Below, piece by piece: positions 6,838 through 16,371 of a DNA stretch of 26,928 bases. The first letter of the stretch is position 1; each line of letters opens with the position of its first letter. The translations under genes were made by a program, and so were the position numbers. Source of the DNA: CAZSAT01 sp964604675 (GTDB lineage: Bacteria; Myxococcota_A; UBA796; CAJQPC01). The notes under the pieces are model-generated. The model was given only the letters and a program-made list of their open reading frames with translations, had not been told where the DNA came from and did not search any database. The stretch covers positions 1-26,928 of the forward strand of contig CAZSAT010000093.1 in assembly GCA_964604675.1 (NCBI GenBank), written 5' to 3'.

Positions 6838-7245
6838 CTAGCTCTTGAGCTGGAGGGCGAGGGTCACCGACATCACGCCCGACTCGATCGCCGTGCCCGA
6901 GCTCGGCCGCACGCCCACCAGGAAGCGCACGTACAGCCCGAAGTCCTGCGCCGTCGTGTACTTCGCGCTCACCACCTGGCCGTTCGCCGTCGTCGCCGGC
7001 ACGATGTCCCCGCCGAAGGCCGACCAGGTCTCGCCGTCGTTGGACCACTCGCCGATCAGCTTGAACTCGAAGTTCGCCGACTTGTCCCGGCAGATCACGT
7101 ACGCGATGATCCCGTCCAGGAACGGACCGATGTTCTCGAGCTGCTTCGGGCTCACGCGCACGAGCACGTAGGAGCCCGTCCCGTTGGTGGTGAAGAGGCG
7201 CTCCTTGAAGAGGGTGACCATCCGGACGGGGGGCTTGCAGGCCAT
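6838..7245 (-). CDS. unknown beta-rich protein
   Basis: 135 residues, family not recognised. ATG 7245 is chosen because AAGGAG lies 7 bases upstream; an ATG at 7269 in the same frame lacks a ribosome site. The sequence alternates hydrophobic and polar residues (YVLVRVSPKQLENIGPFLDG, FEFKLIGEWSNDGETW, YVRFLVGVRP) and looks like a beta-sandwich, perhaps a coat, tail or carbohydrate-binding type fold; that is a guess from pattern alone. There is no signal peptide. The upstream leader is unusually AT-rich for this genome, suggesting acquired DNA or a strong promoter. The TAG stop is followed in frame by a Cys-rich ORF. Confidence 0.6.
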   Translation of the reverse strand: MACKPPVRMVTLFKERLFTTNGTGSYVLVRVSPKQLENIGPFLDGIIAYVICRDKSANFEFKLIGEWSNDGETWSAFGGDIVPATTANGQVVSAKYTTAQDFGLYVRFLVGVRPSSGTAIESGVMSVTLALQLKS

Positions 7246-7863
7246 GAGAGTGCTCCTTGGAATCTTCATTCTGATTCTTTACTGGAGAATTTTGCTCCGC
7301 AAGGACTTTCTGGGACTTTGTGTTCATGGCTTCGCGCCGATCACGATCTGAAGGCGATCGAGGGTGATCCTTGAGGGGCGGGCGGCCTTGGATCGCCATG
7401 GGGTCGACATCGACGGACCTACGGCCGTCGACAAGGTCGAGAGCCAGGAGGAAGCTCTTGGGCCGTCAAGGGCGCATGCGGTAGACAGAGAGGAGCCCCG
7501 GGCTTTATTTTGGCGACAGACCCGGGGCTCCAAAAATCTTGACGTGAACCAAGGGTATCGCACCTGAGGGGCACGTCGCAATGCAGAGGTGCGCGTGCAG
7601 TCCCAGGTCAACTCGTTCGGTTCCCTCATCAACGGCGGCTTCGGCCGACTCCCCCTCGGGATCCTTGCCTCCGAAGAGTTTCGGAGCCTCGGCGCGAGCG
7701 CGCTCCGCGCCTGGGCTATCGACGCGTCCGCGTCGGCTTACCGTACGAGGTCGGCAGCATCTGGATCCCACCGCCGGGAGTGGCGTGTGCGACCCCTCAC
7801 CGGCGGGATCGAAGCCGTTGCCGTCGACGTCCAGCGCCACGGCCGCGGTGCCCAGGGGGTGGG
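7246..7863. other. intergenic stretch without a supported gene
   Basis: Short frames exist on both strands, but none has a ribosome site plus plausible composition. The AT-rich part 7255-7330 is the likely promoter region of the minus-strand gene starting at 7245. A perfect 11-base inverted repeat lies at 7492-7502/7521-7531. The remainder shows nothing I can name. Confidence 0.5.
7492..7531. repeat. perfect 11-base inverted repeat with AT-rich loop
   Basis: GGAGCCCCGGG and its exact reverse complement are separated by 18 AT-rich bases. AAAAA follows on the plus strand, so read either way there is no T-run after the stem and it is not a standard terminator. It may be a protein-binding site or RNA hairpin. 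Confidence 0.5.
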
Positions 7864-8238
7864 CTACGCAGCGGAGTCGCCCTCGTCACCGCCGATGAGA
7901 ACCTCCGCCGGAATGCCGAGCCCGGCACGGAGGCGCCGAATCATGGGGAGGGTGAGCGCTCGCTTGCCGCTGAGCACTTCCGAGACCCGGCCGCGGCTGC
8001 CCAGGTACCGCTCGAGGTCCTTCCGCTTCAAGCCGAGCTGGTCCATGCGGAACAAGATGGCCTCGATCGGTTCGGGCGGGCCGACGTCGTGGTGCTCTCG
8101 CTCATACACGTCCACGAGCGTGATCAGCACTTCGAGGGTCCGACCGTCCTCGGAGTGCGGCTCAGCACCCCAGAGGGCATCCACCCGCTCCAGCGCACGG
8201 GCGTGGTCGTCATCGTTTCGGATCGGAAAGACCGACAT
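7864..8238 (-). CDS. higA: HigA-type antitoxin (XRE helix-turn-helix)
   Basis: 124-residue antitoxin and repressor. The N-terminal half (ALERVDALWGAEPHSEDG, LITLVDVYEREHH) and the C-terminal helix-turn-helix (MDQLGLKRKDLERYLGSRGR, VSEVLSGKRALTLPMIRRL) match the COG5499-type HigA antitoxin that partners HigB. ATG 8238 is preferred over GTG 8244 because GAGGAG is well spaced to it. It lies 9 bases downstream of the toxin gene in the toxin-first order typical of higBA. It should neutralise HigB and repress the operon, probably through the inverted repeat upstream of higB. Confidence 0.88.
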   Translation of the reverse strand: MSVFPIRNDDDHARALERVDALWGAEPHSEDGRTLEVLITLVDVYEREHHDVGPPEPIEAILFRMDQLGLKRKDLERYLGSRGRVSEVLSGKRALTLPMIRRLRAGLGIPAEVLIGGDEGDSAA

Positions 8239-8247
8239 GCTCACTCC

Positions 8248-8544
8248 TCACAGGGTGCCGACATCCAGGCGATCGTACTCCGCGTGCGTGCCGACGAACT
8301 TGACGTACACGGCCCGTGCGGGGAAGTAGACCTTGACCACCAGCCGGTACTTGTTTCCGCCGATGTTGAACACGACACGCTCCGCATCGACAACGCTCGC
8401 ATGTGGATAGCGAGCCTTGATGTCGGACATCTGACCCCAGCTGGCCCGGGTTGCTTCTGCGAACCAGGCACGCAGGGGCTGCTCGGCGTCGGCGTGACCC
8501 GACTCCCAGAAGTCCCGGAGCGTCCTCCGGCTGAGGACTCGCAT
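8248..8544 (-). CDS. higB: HigB-type mRNA interferase toxin
   Basis: 98-residue toxin of the HigB family (PF09907 type), which cleaves mRNA at the ribosome. The start RVLSRRTLRDFWESGHADAEQ, the middle WGQMSDIKARYP, the signature VVFNIGGNKYRLVVKVYF and the end KFVGTHAEYDRLD are all typical, and the length is normal. ATG 8544 follows GGGAG at a spacing of 6. It is the first gene of a two-gene operon with higA immediately downstream. A perfect 9-base inverted repeat sits 12 bases upstream of the start. The gene appears intact. Confidence 0.92.
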   Translation of the reverse strand: MRVLSRRTLRDFWESGHADAEQPLRAWFAEATRASWGQMSDIKARYPHASVVDAERVVFNIGGNKYRLVVKVYFPARAVYVKFVGTHAEYDRLDVGTL

Positions 8545-8555
8545 GCTGCTCCCGT

Positions 8556-8583
8556 CACGGGATCAGGTTACCGCGATCCCGTG
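8556..8583. promoter_or_regulatory. inverted repeat upstream of higB (probable HigA operator)
   Basis: CACGGGATC at 8556-8564 and GATCCCGTG at 8575-8583 are exact reverse complements, with 10 bases between. The element begins 12 bases upstream of the higB start, where a HigA operator is expected. Binding is inferred. Confidence 0.55.
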
Positions 8584-9023
8584 GTGGGAGCAAATAGGGC
8601 CTGAGGCCGTCTCGGCGACCGCAGCGCCGTGGCGGCGGCCGGTGTCCAGATCGTGATGAACCGACCTCTCGCACGAGGTGAGGCATCTCGACGGGAGCTT
8701 CCGGGTGCTGGTCGGGCCGTCTGGGGCCCACACGGCTCGATCCGACAGCGGCCCCGACGCGGTCAGCGCCGCGACCCACTCCAGCGTCGAGGAGAGCTCG
8801 GGCCGCGTGCCGGGCCACCCGGCTGGCGCGGAATCGGCCACACACCCCATCCAGAACGACACCATGCCCCGCGCCTCCCATGCCCATGGTGGCACGTCGC
8901 GTCAGCCGGTGCCACCATCGGCCGTGCGCTGCCGGAGCTGGTCTCCCCCGTGGACCAGCACCTCGAGTCTCTGGCCTTCGGCCGTCACCGTGGGACGCGG
9001 GCCCCGGAGACCGGCGTGGAAAC
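8584..9023. other. intergenic stretch between the HigBA pair and the transporter operon
   Basis: No gene I can support. It contains a perfect 10-base inverted repeat, ATGGTGGCAC at 8886-8895 and its reverse complement at 8909-8918, about 105 bases beyond the end of the minus-strand transporter operon. It could act as a hairpin in that transcript, but there is no T-run. The higBA promoter should lie at the left end. Confidence 0.4.
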
Positions 9024-9650
9024 CTAACGCTCAACTCCCGACGCCAACCCCACCCACTGCGCCACCAGCGCCGCATCGATCGGGTCGTTGCCGGCGAGGA
9101 AGCGCCGAAGGTGCCCCAGGCTGTCGCAGCCCCAGAACAGCTCGCCGTCGACCACCGCGGTGGGCACGCCGAACACACCCTCGGCGATGGCCTGCTCGGT
9201 GGAGCTGCGCAGGCGCGCCTTGGCTTCCGGCGAGGTCGCGCGCTCCACCGCGTCGGGCACGCCGCAGTCCGCTGCGAGACCGCCGACGACCTGCTCGTCC
9301 GTCACGCCCGAACCCTCCCCCCAGACCGCGTGGAAGAGCGCGTCGATGAGGGCTCGACGGGTGCACGCCTCCATCTCCAGCCCCGCCACGCGCAGCGCGA
9401 GCAAGGGGTTGAAGGGATGGGTGGGCGGTGGTCTCAGCGGCACCCCGAAGCCCGCCGCCAGGCGCAGCACGTCCTTGAACACGTACGCCTTCTTGCTGGG
9501 GATCTCGGCCGGACCCTTCTGGCCGTGGTGGTTCAACAGGCCCGCGAACAGGATCGGCACGGGCCGCACCGGGCGCTCCCCCGCCACGGCATGGATCTGC
9601 GTCCAGGCCAGGTACGCATACGGCGAGATCACGTCGAAGTAGAAGGTCAT
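9024..9650 (-). CDS. 2-hydroxychromene-2-carboxylate isomerase-like protein (DsbA fold)
   Basis: 208-residue member of the HCCA isomerase / glutathione S-transferase kappa family, with a thioredoxin-like fold and helical insert. The N-terminal TFYFDVISPYAYLA contains the family's active Ser and first strand; GVFGVPTAVVDGELFWG with the cis-Pro loop and a DSLGHLRRFL ending are typical. Known members isomerise 2-hydroxychromene-2-carboxylate in aromatic breakdown using glutathione, but bacterial homologues are widespread and the substrate here is unknown. The start lies 9 bases after the permease stop, so it is probably the last gene of the transporter operon. No other aromatic-degradation genes are seen. 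Confidence 0.88.
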   Translation of the reverse strand: MTFYFDVISPYAYLAWTQIHAVAGERPVRPVPILFAGLLNHHGQKGPAEIPSKKAYVFKDVLRLAAGFGVPLRPPPTHPFNPLLALRVAGLEMEACTRRALIDALFHAVWGEGSGVTDEQVVGGLAADCGVPDAVERATSPEAKARLRSSTEQAIAEGVFGVPTAVVDGELFWGCDSLGHLRRFLAGNDPIDAALVAQWVGLASGVER

Positions 9651-9659
9651 CGCCCCATG

Positions 9660-11186
9660 CTACGGCGCGCCGAGACCCCGAGGCACGAGCACGCGCTGCA
9701 GGGCGCCGAGCAGACCGTCGACGATCACCGCGAGGGCCGCCGCCGGCAAGGCCCCGGCCAGGATGAGCCGCGTGTCGTTGAGCTGGAGCCCGGTCACGAT
9801 CGGGTCGCCGAGCCCGCCGGCCCCGATGAAGGCCGCCAAGGTGGCCACGCCGATGCTGATGACCGTGGAGGTCCGGATGCCCGCCATGATCGTGGCGACC
9901 GACAGCGGAAGCTCCACCTTGGTGAGCAGCTGCGCCTCGGTCATGCCCATGCCGCGGGCCGCCTCCACCAGGTCCTGGTCGACCTCAGAGATGGCGGTCG
10001 AGGTGTTCCGAAGGATGGGCAGCAAGGCGTAGAGGAAGAGCGCCGTGACCGCGGCGGGCACCCCGAGCCCCAACAGCGGAATCATCATCGCGAGCAGGGC
10101 CAGGCTGGGCACGGTCTGCAGGATCCCCGCCACGGTGAGCAGCGGACGGAGGGCGGCGCGCTTCGCGATGCCCACGCCCAGCGGCACGGACACCAGCACC
10201 GCGAACACCACCGCCGCCAGCGTGAGCGCGAGGTGCTCCCCCACCAGCCCCAGCGTCACCTCCCAGCGGCTGGCGAAGAACCCCAGGAAGGTGTCGGCGT
10301 TCCGGTCGCCGTCGAGCGAGGTGGTCTCGCGACCGCCCTCCACCAGGCCCTCCTCCTCCAGGAAGCTCGCGGCCACCTCCTCGAAGCTCCGCTTGTCCAC
10401 CTCGATGGCCGCGTTGAGCGCCATCATGCGGTCGTCGGGCAGGGTCCACGCGAGCTCCTCCAGCAGCGGCCCGAGCCCTGGGTGCTCGGCGAGCGTGTCG
10501 CGCCGGACGAGGGGTGCCGCGTCGTACGGAGGGAAGAAGGCGAGGTCGTCTTCCAGCACCACCACGTCGAAGCCGGCCAGCTTCCCATCGGTCGTCCAGG
10601 TGTCCACGAGGTCCACGTCGCCGGAGCGCAGCGCTTCGTAGGCGAGGCCGTGGTCCATGCCCTTCAGGTCGTGCATGACCAGCCCGTAGTGCTCCTCCAA
10701 CCCCGGGAAGCCGTCCTCCCTCGCGAGGAACTCGTGGCTCACGCCAGCGCTGAGCTGGTCTGCCACCGCGGGCAGCTGGGAGATGCGCTCCAGCCCGTGC
10801 TCGCGCGCGACCGGCGTGCGCACCGCCAGGGCGTAGCTGTTGTTGAAGCCGAAGACCGACAGCCACTGGAGGTCCCAGCGTTCCGCGCTCTCCCGGCGGA
10901 CCGTGTCGTACACGCGGAGCTTGTCGGTCTCCCGTTCCTCCTTGCTCAGGTGGATGGCCCAGCCGGTGCCCGTGTACTCCGGGTAGAGGTCGATCTCCCC
11001 GGAGGTGAGGGCCTCGAACACCACGGTGGTGCCGCCGAGGTTGGCCTTCCGCTCCACCGGCACGCCGAGGCGTTCCTCGATGAGCTGCGCCATGATCTCG
11101 GAGAGCAGGCGGTTCTCCGTGAACTGCTTGGACCCGATCACGATCGGTTCCTGGGCCGCGGCCACCGCCAGGAGCACGCCCCACAC
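9660..11186 (-). CDS. glycine betaine/choline-type ABC transporter, fused binding protein and permease
   Basis: 508-residue fusion. GTG 11186 follows the ATPase stop by one base, giving a very short signal (MWGVLLAVAAAQE). Residues about 13-275 are an OpuAC-type quaternary-amine binding domain (IVIGSKQFTENRLLSEIMAQ, EIDLYPEYTGTGW, DVVVLEDDLAFFPPYDAAPL). Residues about 295-508 are an OpuCB/ProW-like permease with the EAA loop (EAARGMGMTEAQLLTKVELP) and FIGAGGLGDPI. It would import betaine, choline or a similar osmoprotectant with the neighbouring ATPase. Binding domain first and permease second is the reverse of the better-known permease-first fusions. The substrate is inferred from family. 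Confidence 0.88.
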   Translation of the reverse strand: MWGVLLAVAAAQEPIVIGSKQFTENRLLSEIMAQLIEERLGVPVERKANLGGTTVVFEALTSGEIDLYPEYTGTGWAIHLSKEERETDKLRVYDTVRRESAERWDLQWLSVFGFNNSYALAVRTPVAREHGLERISQLPAVADQLSAGVSHEFLAREDGFPGLEEHYGLVMHDLKGMDHGLAYEALRSGDVDLVDTWTTDGKLAGFDVVVLEDDLAFFPPYDAAPLVRRDTLAEHPGLGPLLEELAWTLPDDRMMALNAAIEVDKRSFEEVAASFLEEEGLVEGGRETTSLDGDRNADTFLGFFASRWEVTLGLVGEHLALTLAAVVFAVLVSVPLGVGIAKRAALRPLLTVAGILQTVPSLALLAMMIPLLGLGVPAAVTALFLYALLPILRNTSTAISEVDQDLVEAARGMGMTEAQLLTKVELPLSVATIMAGIRTSTVISIGVATLAAFIGAGGLGDPIVTGLQLNDTRLILAGALPAAALAVIVDGLLGALQRVLVPRGLGAP

Positions 11187-11187
11187 C

Positions 11188-11915
<728 letters not shown>

Positions 11916-11919
<4 letters not shown>

Positions 11920-13652
11920 GCCGAGGCTTCCCCGTCGGGCTCTTCGCGCCGGATGGCCAGCACCCCCAGCCAGGCCAGGAAGGCCAGCACGCCGATGTTC
12001 AGGGCCGTGTCGAGCAACGCGGTGTCGGCGGCGGGGGCCTTGCGCGCGCGGCGGGCGACCGGCAACACCGGATCCGGCGCTTCCGACGCGCCCAGGGCGG
12101 CGACCAGGGCGTCGGCGGTGGCGCGCTCCAAGGGACGCGGGCTGCTCGGGAGGGCCGCGACGGGGCCGCCCGCGAGCATGGGGTCGTTCGGCACGGCGGC
12201 GCTCGCGAGCAGCACCTGGCTGCTCACCGTCTCCACCACGGACGCCTGCCCCGGGTAGGTCCCGGCGGGGATGCGCGCGGCGCGCAGCCACGCGAGGTCG
12301 GTGCCACCCGGCGCCGACACGGCCGCCAGCTCCAGACCATGGCGCGCGAGCACGTCGGCCAGCTCCGGATCCCCCGGAGGCGCCAGCACCAGGGCGGCGT
12401 CGTAGCTGGAGCCAACCTTCTCGAGGAGCTCGTCGAGGCCGGCCGCGGTGTGCGCGTCGACCTGCCAGAGCAGCTCGGCCACACGCGCCGCACCGCCGCC
12501 CAGCACGCCGAGGGTGCGGGGCTCGCCCGACGCTCCCACGGGCCGCAGGAGGTGGACGTAGCGCGTGCCGAGCACGACCTCGGCCACCATGCCCTCGTCG
12601 CGCTGCACGCCCTTGCGGGACCTCGTGAAGAAGCGCTCGGCGCCGAGCAGGGCCACCCGCGCCTCGCCGGACGCCAACGCTTGCACTGGATCTTGGAGCA
12701 CGACCCGCACGGGCTGGCTCGGGAGGGCGTCGCGCACCGCCTGCCGGGACGGACCGAGCAGCGCGTCCAGGCCATCCACCGGGTCGACGGCGAGGCCCAC
12801 CGGCGCGGCCAGCTCGAGCGACAGACCATCCACGAGGCCTTCGTCCCGCAGCCACGCGCGGGCCACCTGCGCCGGATCGTAGCCGGCGACCTCGACCTGG
12901 TGGTTCAGCACCTGCATCTCGCGGTCGTCCAGGCGGCCGGCCATCAGCGAGGCCACCCGCGCCACGGCCGGGCGCTCCACCACGGAGTCGGCGTGGGCCA
13001 CGGTCACCGCGGCGTAGTCGGGGAAGAAGCCCAGGTCGTCGTCGAGCGGGACCATCGGCAGCGCCGCGATGGCGCCATCGGTGGAGTACGCGACCGCCAC
13101 GTCGGCGCGCCCGTCGATGACCATCGCCAGCCGGGCGCCCACCTCCTCCTCGACCAGCACGTCGTCCACGGTCAAGCCGTAGCGACGGACCATGGGTGCC
13201 AGGCCGTCGGTGGGACGCCGCACGAACTCCGGCGGCACCGCCAGGGTGACCGGCCCGAGCGCCGCGAGCGCGCTCATGGTGGTGACGTCCTGCGCCACGG
13301 CGCGCCAGTCGGGCACCAGCAGCAGGTAGGTGTTCTCGAAGCCGATGGGCTCGAGCCAGTCCACCCCGAGGGGCGCGTAGGCCGCCCGCACCCGGCTCAG
13401 CGCGCTGCCGCCCGAAGGCGCCGCCATCAAGGACAGCCCGGTGCCCGTGTAGTCGACCGCGAGGTCCACCTCGCCGGCCTGGAGGCGCTGTTGGCAGTCC
13501 CAGGTGTCCTGGCAGCCCAGCAGCGGCTGGACCCGCTCGCCTTCCTGCAACAGGAGCATGCGGAGGGCCTCCCCGAGCACCCGCTGCTCGGCGAAGGGCT
13601 TGGCCCCGACCACGAGCGGCGCGTCCTGCACGCACGCGAAGAGGAGGAACAT
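11916..13652 (-). CDS. double binding lipoprotein: OpuAC-type domain plus TAXI-type domain
   Basis: 578-residue predicted lipoprotein. The short N-terminus ends in LFAC, a plausible lipobox. Residues about 12-280 form an OpuAC-like quaternary-amine binding domain (LVVGAKPFAEQRVLGEALRM, DLAVDYTGTGLSL, VPLDDDLGFFPDYAAVTV). Residues about 290-520 resemble a TAXI-type TRAP solute receptor: LASGEARVALLGAERFF and the hallmark IPAGTYPGQ. A membrane helix (IGVLAFLAWLGVLAI) lies near the C-terminus, so both domains would be outside, anchored at both ends. ATG 13652 overlaps the BCCT stop by one base and follows AGGAGG. It sits between a BCCT carrier and the ABC genes. The second domain's ligand is unknown. 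Confidence 0.8.
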
Positions 13653-15151
13653 CACGCCTCCTCCCGCAGGGCCCGCACGAGCGCCACGCACTGCAACAGC
13701 AGCACGAAGGTGAAGGGGATGGCCCCGCTGATGGCCACGGCCTGCACAGCCCGAACGTTGCCCGAGAGCAGGAGCGCCGCGCCCATCGCGCCCAGGGTCA
13801 CGCCCCATGCGATCTTGCGGTTGGTGGGCGGGGTGAGCGAGCCCTGGGTGGTGAGCATGCCGAGCACGAAGGTGGCGCTGTCGGCCGAGGTCACCAGGAA
13901 CACGAAGATCAGGACCAGGCAGACCACGTTGAGCAGCAGGGCGGCCGGCGTGCGCTCCAGCAGCGCGAAGAGCGCCGTGGTGACGTCCTGCTGGACCAGC
14001 TCGGTGATGCCGCCCATGCCATAGAGCTCTTCGTGGAAGGCGGTGCCTCCGAAGATGGCGAACCACAAGAGCGAGAACAGGGTGGGCGCGAAGAGCACCG
14101 CGAGCACGAACTCCCGGATGGTGCGCCCCTTCGAGATGCGCGCGATGAAGATGCCCACGAAGGGGGCCCAGGCGATCCACCAGATGAAGTAGGTGAGGGT
14201 CCAGCCGTGCAGCCAGCCCGACAGGTCCTGGTAGGGGTAGAGCAACAGCGAGATCGGCGCGAGGCCGGTGAAGTAGTCGCCCAGCGCGGTCACGAACGAC
14301 CGCAGCAGGAAGGACGAGTCCCCGACCACGAACAGGAACGCCATCAGCCCGATGGCCAGCGCCATGTTCACGTTGGACAGGATGCGGATGCCCTTGTCGA
14401 GGCTCGTGGTGGCCGAGATCATGTAGGCGGCGACGAGCGCCACGAGGATGCCGACGGCGACGCCGGTGGACTCCAGCGAGACCCCCGCGACCACGCTCAG
14501 GCCCGTGTGGAGCTGGAGCACGCCCATGCCCATCGAGCCAGCCACGCCGAAGGCCACGGCGAGCACGGCGGTCAGGTCGGCGGCCCAGGCCACCGGCTCG
14601 ACCCACGCGCCGGTGTACGAGGCGCGGATCGGTCCCCCGGCCAGGTACGGCGTGCCGCGCCGGAAGGCGAAGAACGCCAGCACGAGGGCGCCGACCGCGT
14701 AGACCGCCCAGGCCTGCAGGCCCCAGTGGAAGGTGGTGATGACCATGGCCTGGCGCGCCGCCGCAGGGGTGCTGGCCTCCCCGACCGGCGGCCCAGCGAA
14801 GTGCAGGATGGGCTCCGCGGCGCCCCAGAAGAGCAGCCCGGCGCCCATGCCGGCCGAGAACAGCATCGCCAGCCACGACACCGTGGAGAACTCGGGCACG
14901 TCGTCGGGCTGGCCGAGCTTGAGCCGGCCCCAGGGGCCCGCTGCCAGCACGAGCGAGAAGACCAGGAAGCCAGTGACGGCCGCCATGAAGAACCAGTCCA
15001 GGGCCCGGAACGAGGTGGAGGTGACCCACTGGGCGCTGGAGGTGAGGATGTCGGGCGCCGCGATCCCGACCACGGCCACCACGGCGCAGATCGGAACGGC
15101 GACGCGAAACAGGTCGAGCCTGATGCGAGCCTCCGGAGCACGTCGTACCAT
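13652..15151 (-). CDS. BCCT-family betaine/carnitine/choline transporter
   Basis: 499-residue secondary transporter with about 12 membrane segments, the normal BCCT size. Hallmarks include WLAMLFSAGMGAGLLFWGAA followed by EPILHF, FHWGLQAWAVYAVG, and the segment-8 signature (TYFIWWIAWAPFVGIFIARI, then SKGRTIREF). These residues line the trimethylammonium site in BetP-like proteins. It should import glycine betaine, choline or a relative with Na+ or H+. ATG 15151 is chosen at the start of the short cytoplasmic tail; the frame extends further into the divergent gene without domain support. It is the first gene of the uptake operon. Only 37 bases separate it from the divergent deformylase start, so the promoters must overlap coding sequence. 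Confidence 0.93.
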   Translation of the reverse strand: MVRRAPEARIRLDLFRVAVPICAVVAVVGIAAPDILTSSAQWVTSTSFRALDWFFMAAVTGFLVFSLVLAAGPWGRLKLGQPDDVPEFSTVSWLAMLFSAGMGAGLLFWGAAEPILHFAGPPVGEASTPAAARQAMVITTFHWGLQAWAVYAVGALVLAFFAFRRGTPYLAGGPIRASYTGAWVEPVAWAADLTAVLAVAFGVAGSMGMGVLQLHTGLSVVAGVSLESTGVAVGILVALVAAYMISATTSLDKGIRILSNVNMALAIGLMAFLFVVGDSSFLLRSFVTALGDYFTGLAPISLLLYPYQDLSGWLHGWTLTYFIWWIAWAPFVGIFIARISKGRTIREFVLAVLFAPTLFSLLWFAIFGGTAFHEELYGMGGITELVQQDVTTALFALLERTPAALLLNVVCLVLIFVFLVTSADSATFVLGMLTTQGSLTPPTNRKIAWGVTLGAMGAALLLSGNVRAVQAVAISGAIPFTFVLLLQCVALVRALREEA

Positions 15152-15188
15152 GCCGGCCGGAACCCGAGGCGGACCGTGGAGGTGCTGG

Positions 15189-16316
15189 ATGGCCGACAGC
15201 GTGGCGATCTGGTGGCTCGAGCCTGGCGACGAGGCCGCGAGCAGGGTCCGCGCGATGCCGGGCGCCACCTTCAAGTTCGTGTGCGCTCTGGACGCCGAGG
15301 AGGCGATGCACGTGGTGTGCGGGGGCGCGGCCTTCCTCGAGCACCGGGACCTGGCGCGGGCCTACGCGGCGACCGGAGCGCGGGTGGTGGTGGTGGGTGG
15401 CGGCTTCGGCGGCGAGCGCTTCCCGGGGGTGAGCCAGGCCTACGGGGCACCCCCGCCGGCGTTTCTGGCGGCGCTCGGCGCGACGGAGGGCCCGCCCCGC
15501 GCGCCAGCCTGGGCGGGCGAGGCGCTGGCGCTGCTGGGCGCGGGGGCCGCCGATCCCGCGGCCGTGGTGGCGGCGGCCGAGGCGTGCGACGACTGGCGCG
15601 TGGCGGCCTCGGCCCACGAGCTCGGCGTGTGGCTGGAGCTCTACGACGACGACGGGCGGCATGACGAGGGATTGGTGACCGCGGAGGCGTTGTCGAAGAT
15701 TCTGGGCGAGCGCTTCCGCATCCTGGAGCTTGGCGACGAACGGCTGCGTCGTGTGGCTCCACCGCTGCACCCGGACGCCATCGGCTCCGACCACTTCCGG
15801 GAGCGGGTGGCGTGGATGCTGGCGCACCTGGAAGGCAATGGCGTGGGCGTTGCAGCACCGCAGCTGGCGTGGAACGTACGGGTGCTGGTGGTCCAGTACC
15901 GTGCCGAGAAAGTGGCCGAGTTACCAGCGAGCTGGCGCGAGGAGCTCGGGATCGTGGCCTTCGGCCCGCAGGTGCTCGTGAACCCGCAGATCGAGGTGCT
16001 CACCAGCGAGACCGCGGTCTTCTACGAGGGGTGCATGTCGGTTCCGGATCGGGTTGGGCTCGTACGGCGCCCGACCGCCATCCGCGTACGGGCCCTGGAT
16101 GCGCAGGGCTCCCAGGTCGACCTGGAGCTTCGTGGCTACCTGGCGCGCATCGTGCTCCACGAGTCCGATCACCTCGACGGGGTGCTCTACACCGACCGGG
16201 TCGAGGCGGGCAGCCTGGCCCGGTTCGACGACTACCTGGAAGCGCGCTCCATGGGCCTCTCGCCGACAGAGACCCTTCGCCATGTCGGTGCACGCGCCGG
16301 CTTGTCGCCACGCTGA
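15189..16316 (+). CDS. def: peptide deformylase with an extra N-terminal domain
   Basis: 375-residue protein. The C-terminal half (from about residue 180) is a complete peptide deformylase, the metalloenzyme that removes formyl from new N-termini: motif 1 is GVGVAAPQL (Gln225), motif 2 is EGCMSVP (Cys282), and motif 3 is HESDH (His324, Glu325, His328). All metal and catalytic residues are present. Residues 1-175 are an unrelated domain (AIWWLEPGDEAASRV, YAATGARVVVVGGGFGGERF, WRVAASAHELGVWLELYDDD) that I do not recognise; ordinary deformylases are about 170 residues. ATG 15189 follows GGAGG. It is divergent from the transporter operon. It may be a second, specialised deformylase rather than the housekeeping one. 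Confidence 0.88.
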   Translation: MADSVAIWWLEPGDEAASRVRAMPGATFKFVCALDAEEAMHVVCGGAAFLEHRDLARAYAATGARVVVVGGGFGGERFPGVSQAYGAPPPAFLAALGATEGPPRAPAWAGEALALLGAGAADPAAVVAAAEACDDWRVAASAHELGVWLELYDDDGRHDEGLVTAEALSKILGERFRILELGDERLRRVAPPLHPDAIGSDHFRERVAWMLAHLEGNGVGVAAPQLAWNVRVLVVQYRAEKVAELPASWREELGIVAFGPQVLVNPQIEVLTSETAVFYEGCMSVPDRVGLVRRPTAIRVRALDAQGSQVDLELRGYLARIVLHESDHLDGVLYTDRVEAGSLARFDDYLEARSMGLSPTETLRHVGARAGLSPR

Positions 16317-16338
16317 GGCCGAAGGGCGCAGAGAGAAG

Positions 16339-16364
16339 GCGGCCCCGGCCGAAGCCGGGGCCGC
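16339..16364 (-). terminator. probable (bidirectional) terminator hairpin with UUCG loop
   Basis: GCGGCCCCGGC and GCCGGGGCCGC pair perfectly over 11 bases. On the minus strand the loop is TTCG closed by C-G, an exceptionally stable tetraloop, and the pyrimidine run CTTCTCTCT follows. It lies between the convergent deformylase gene and the pump-ATPase operon and could end both transcripts. Confidence 0.7.
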
Positions 16365-16371
16365 TGTGCTG

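Noticed and set aside
7259..7329. minus-strand polar peptide starting near 7328 (NTKSQKVLAEQNSP)
   Set aside because: It lies in the AT-rich leader of the gene starting at 7245, lacks a ribosome site and turns into an out-of-frame shadow of that gene.
7589..8329. plus-strand frame beginning in the 7.6 kb intergenic region
   Set aside because: The first 90 codons look partly natural, but there is no Shine-Dalgarno and the rest is antisense to higA.
13653..15827. minus-strand extension of the double binding protein upstream of 13652
   Set aside because: The extension is Arg/Gly/His-rich and lies in another frame over the BCCT gene; the real start at 13652 has AGGAGG and a lipobox.
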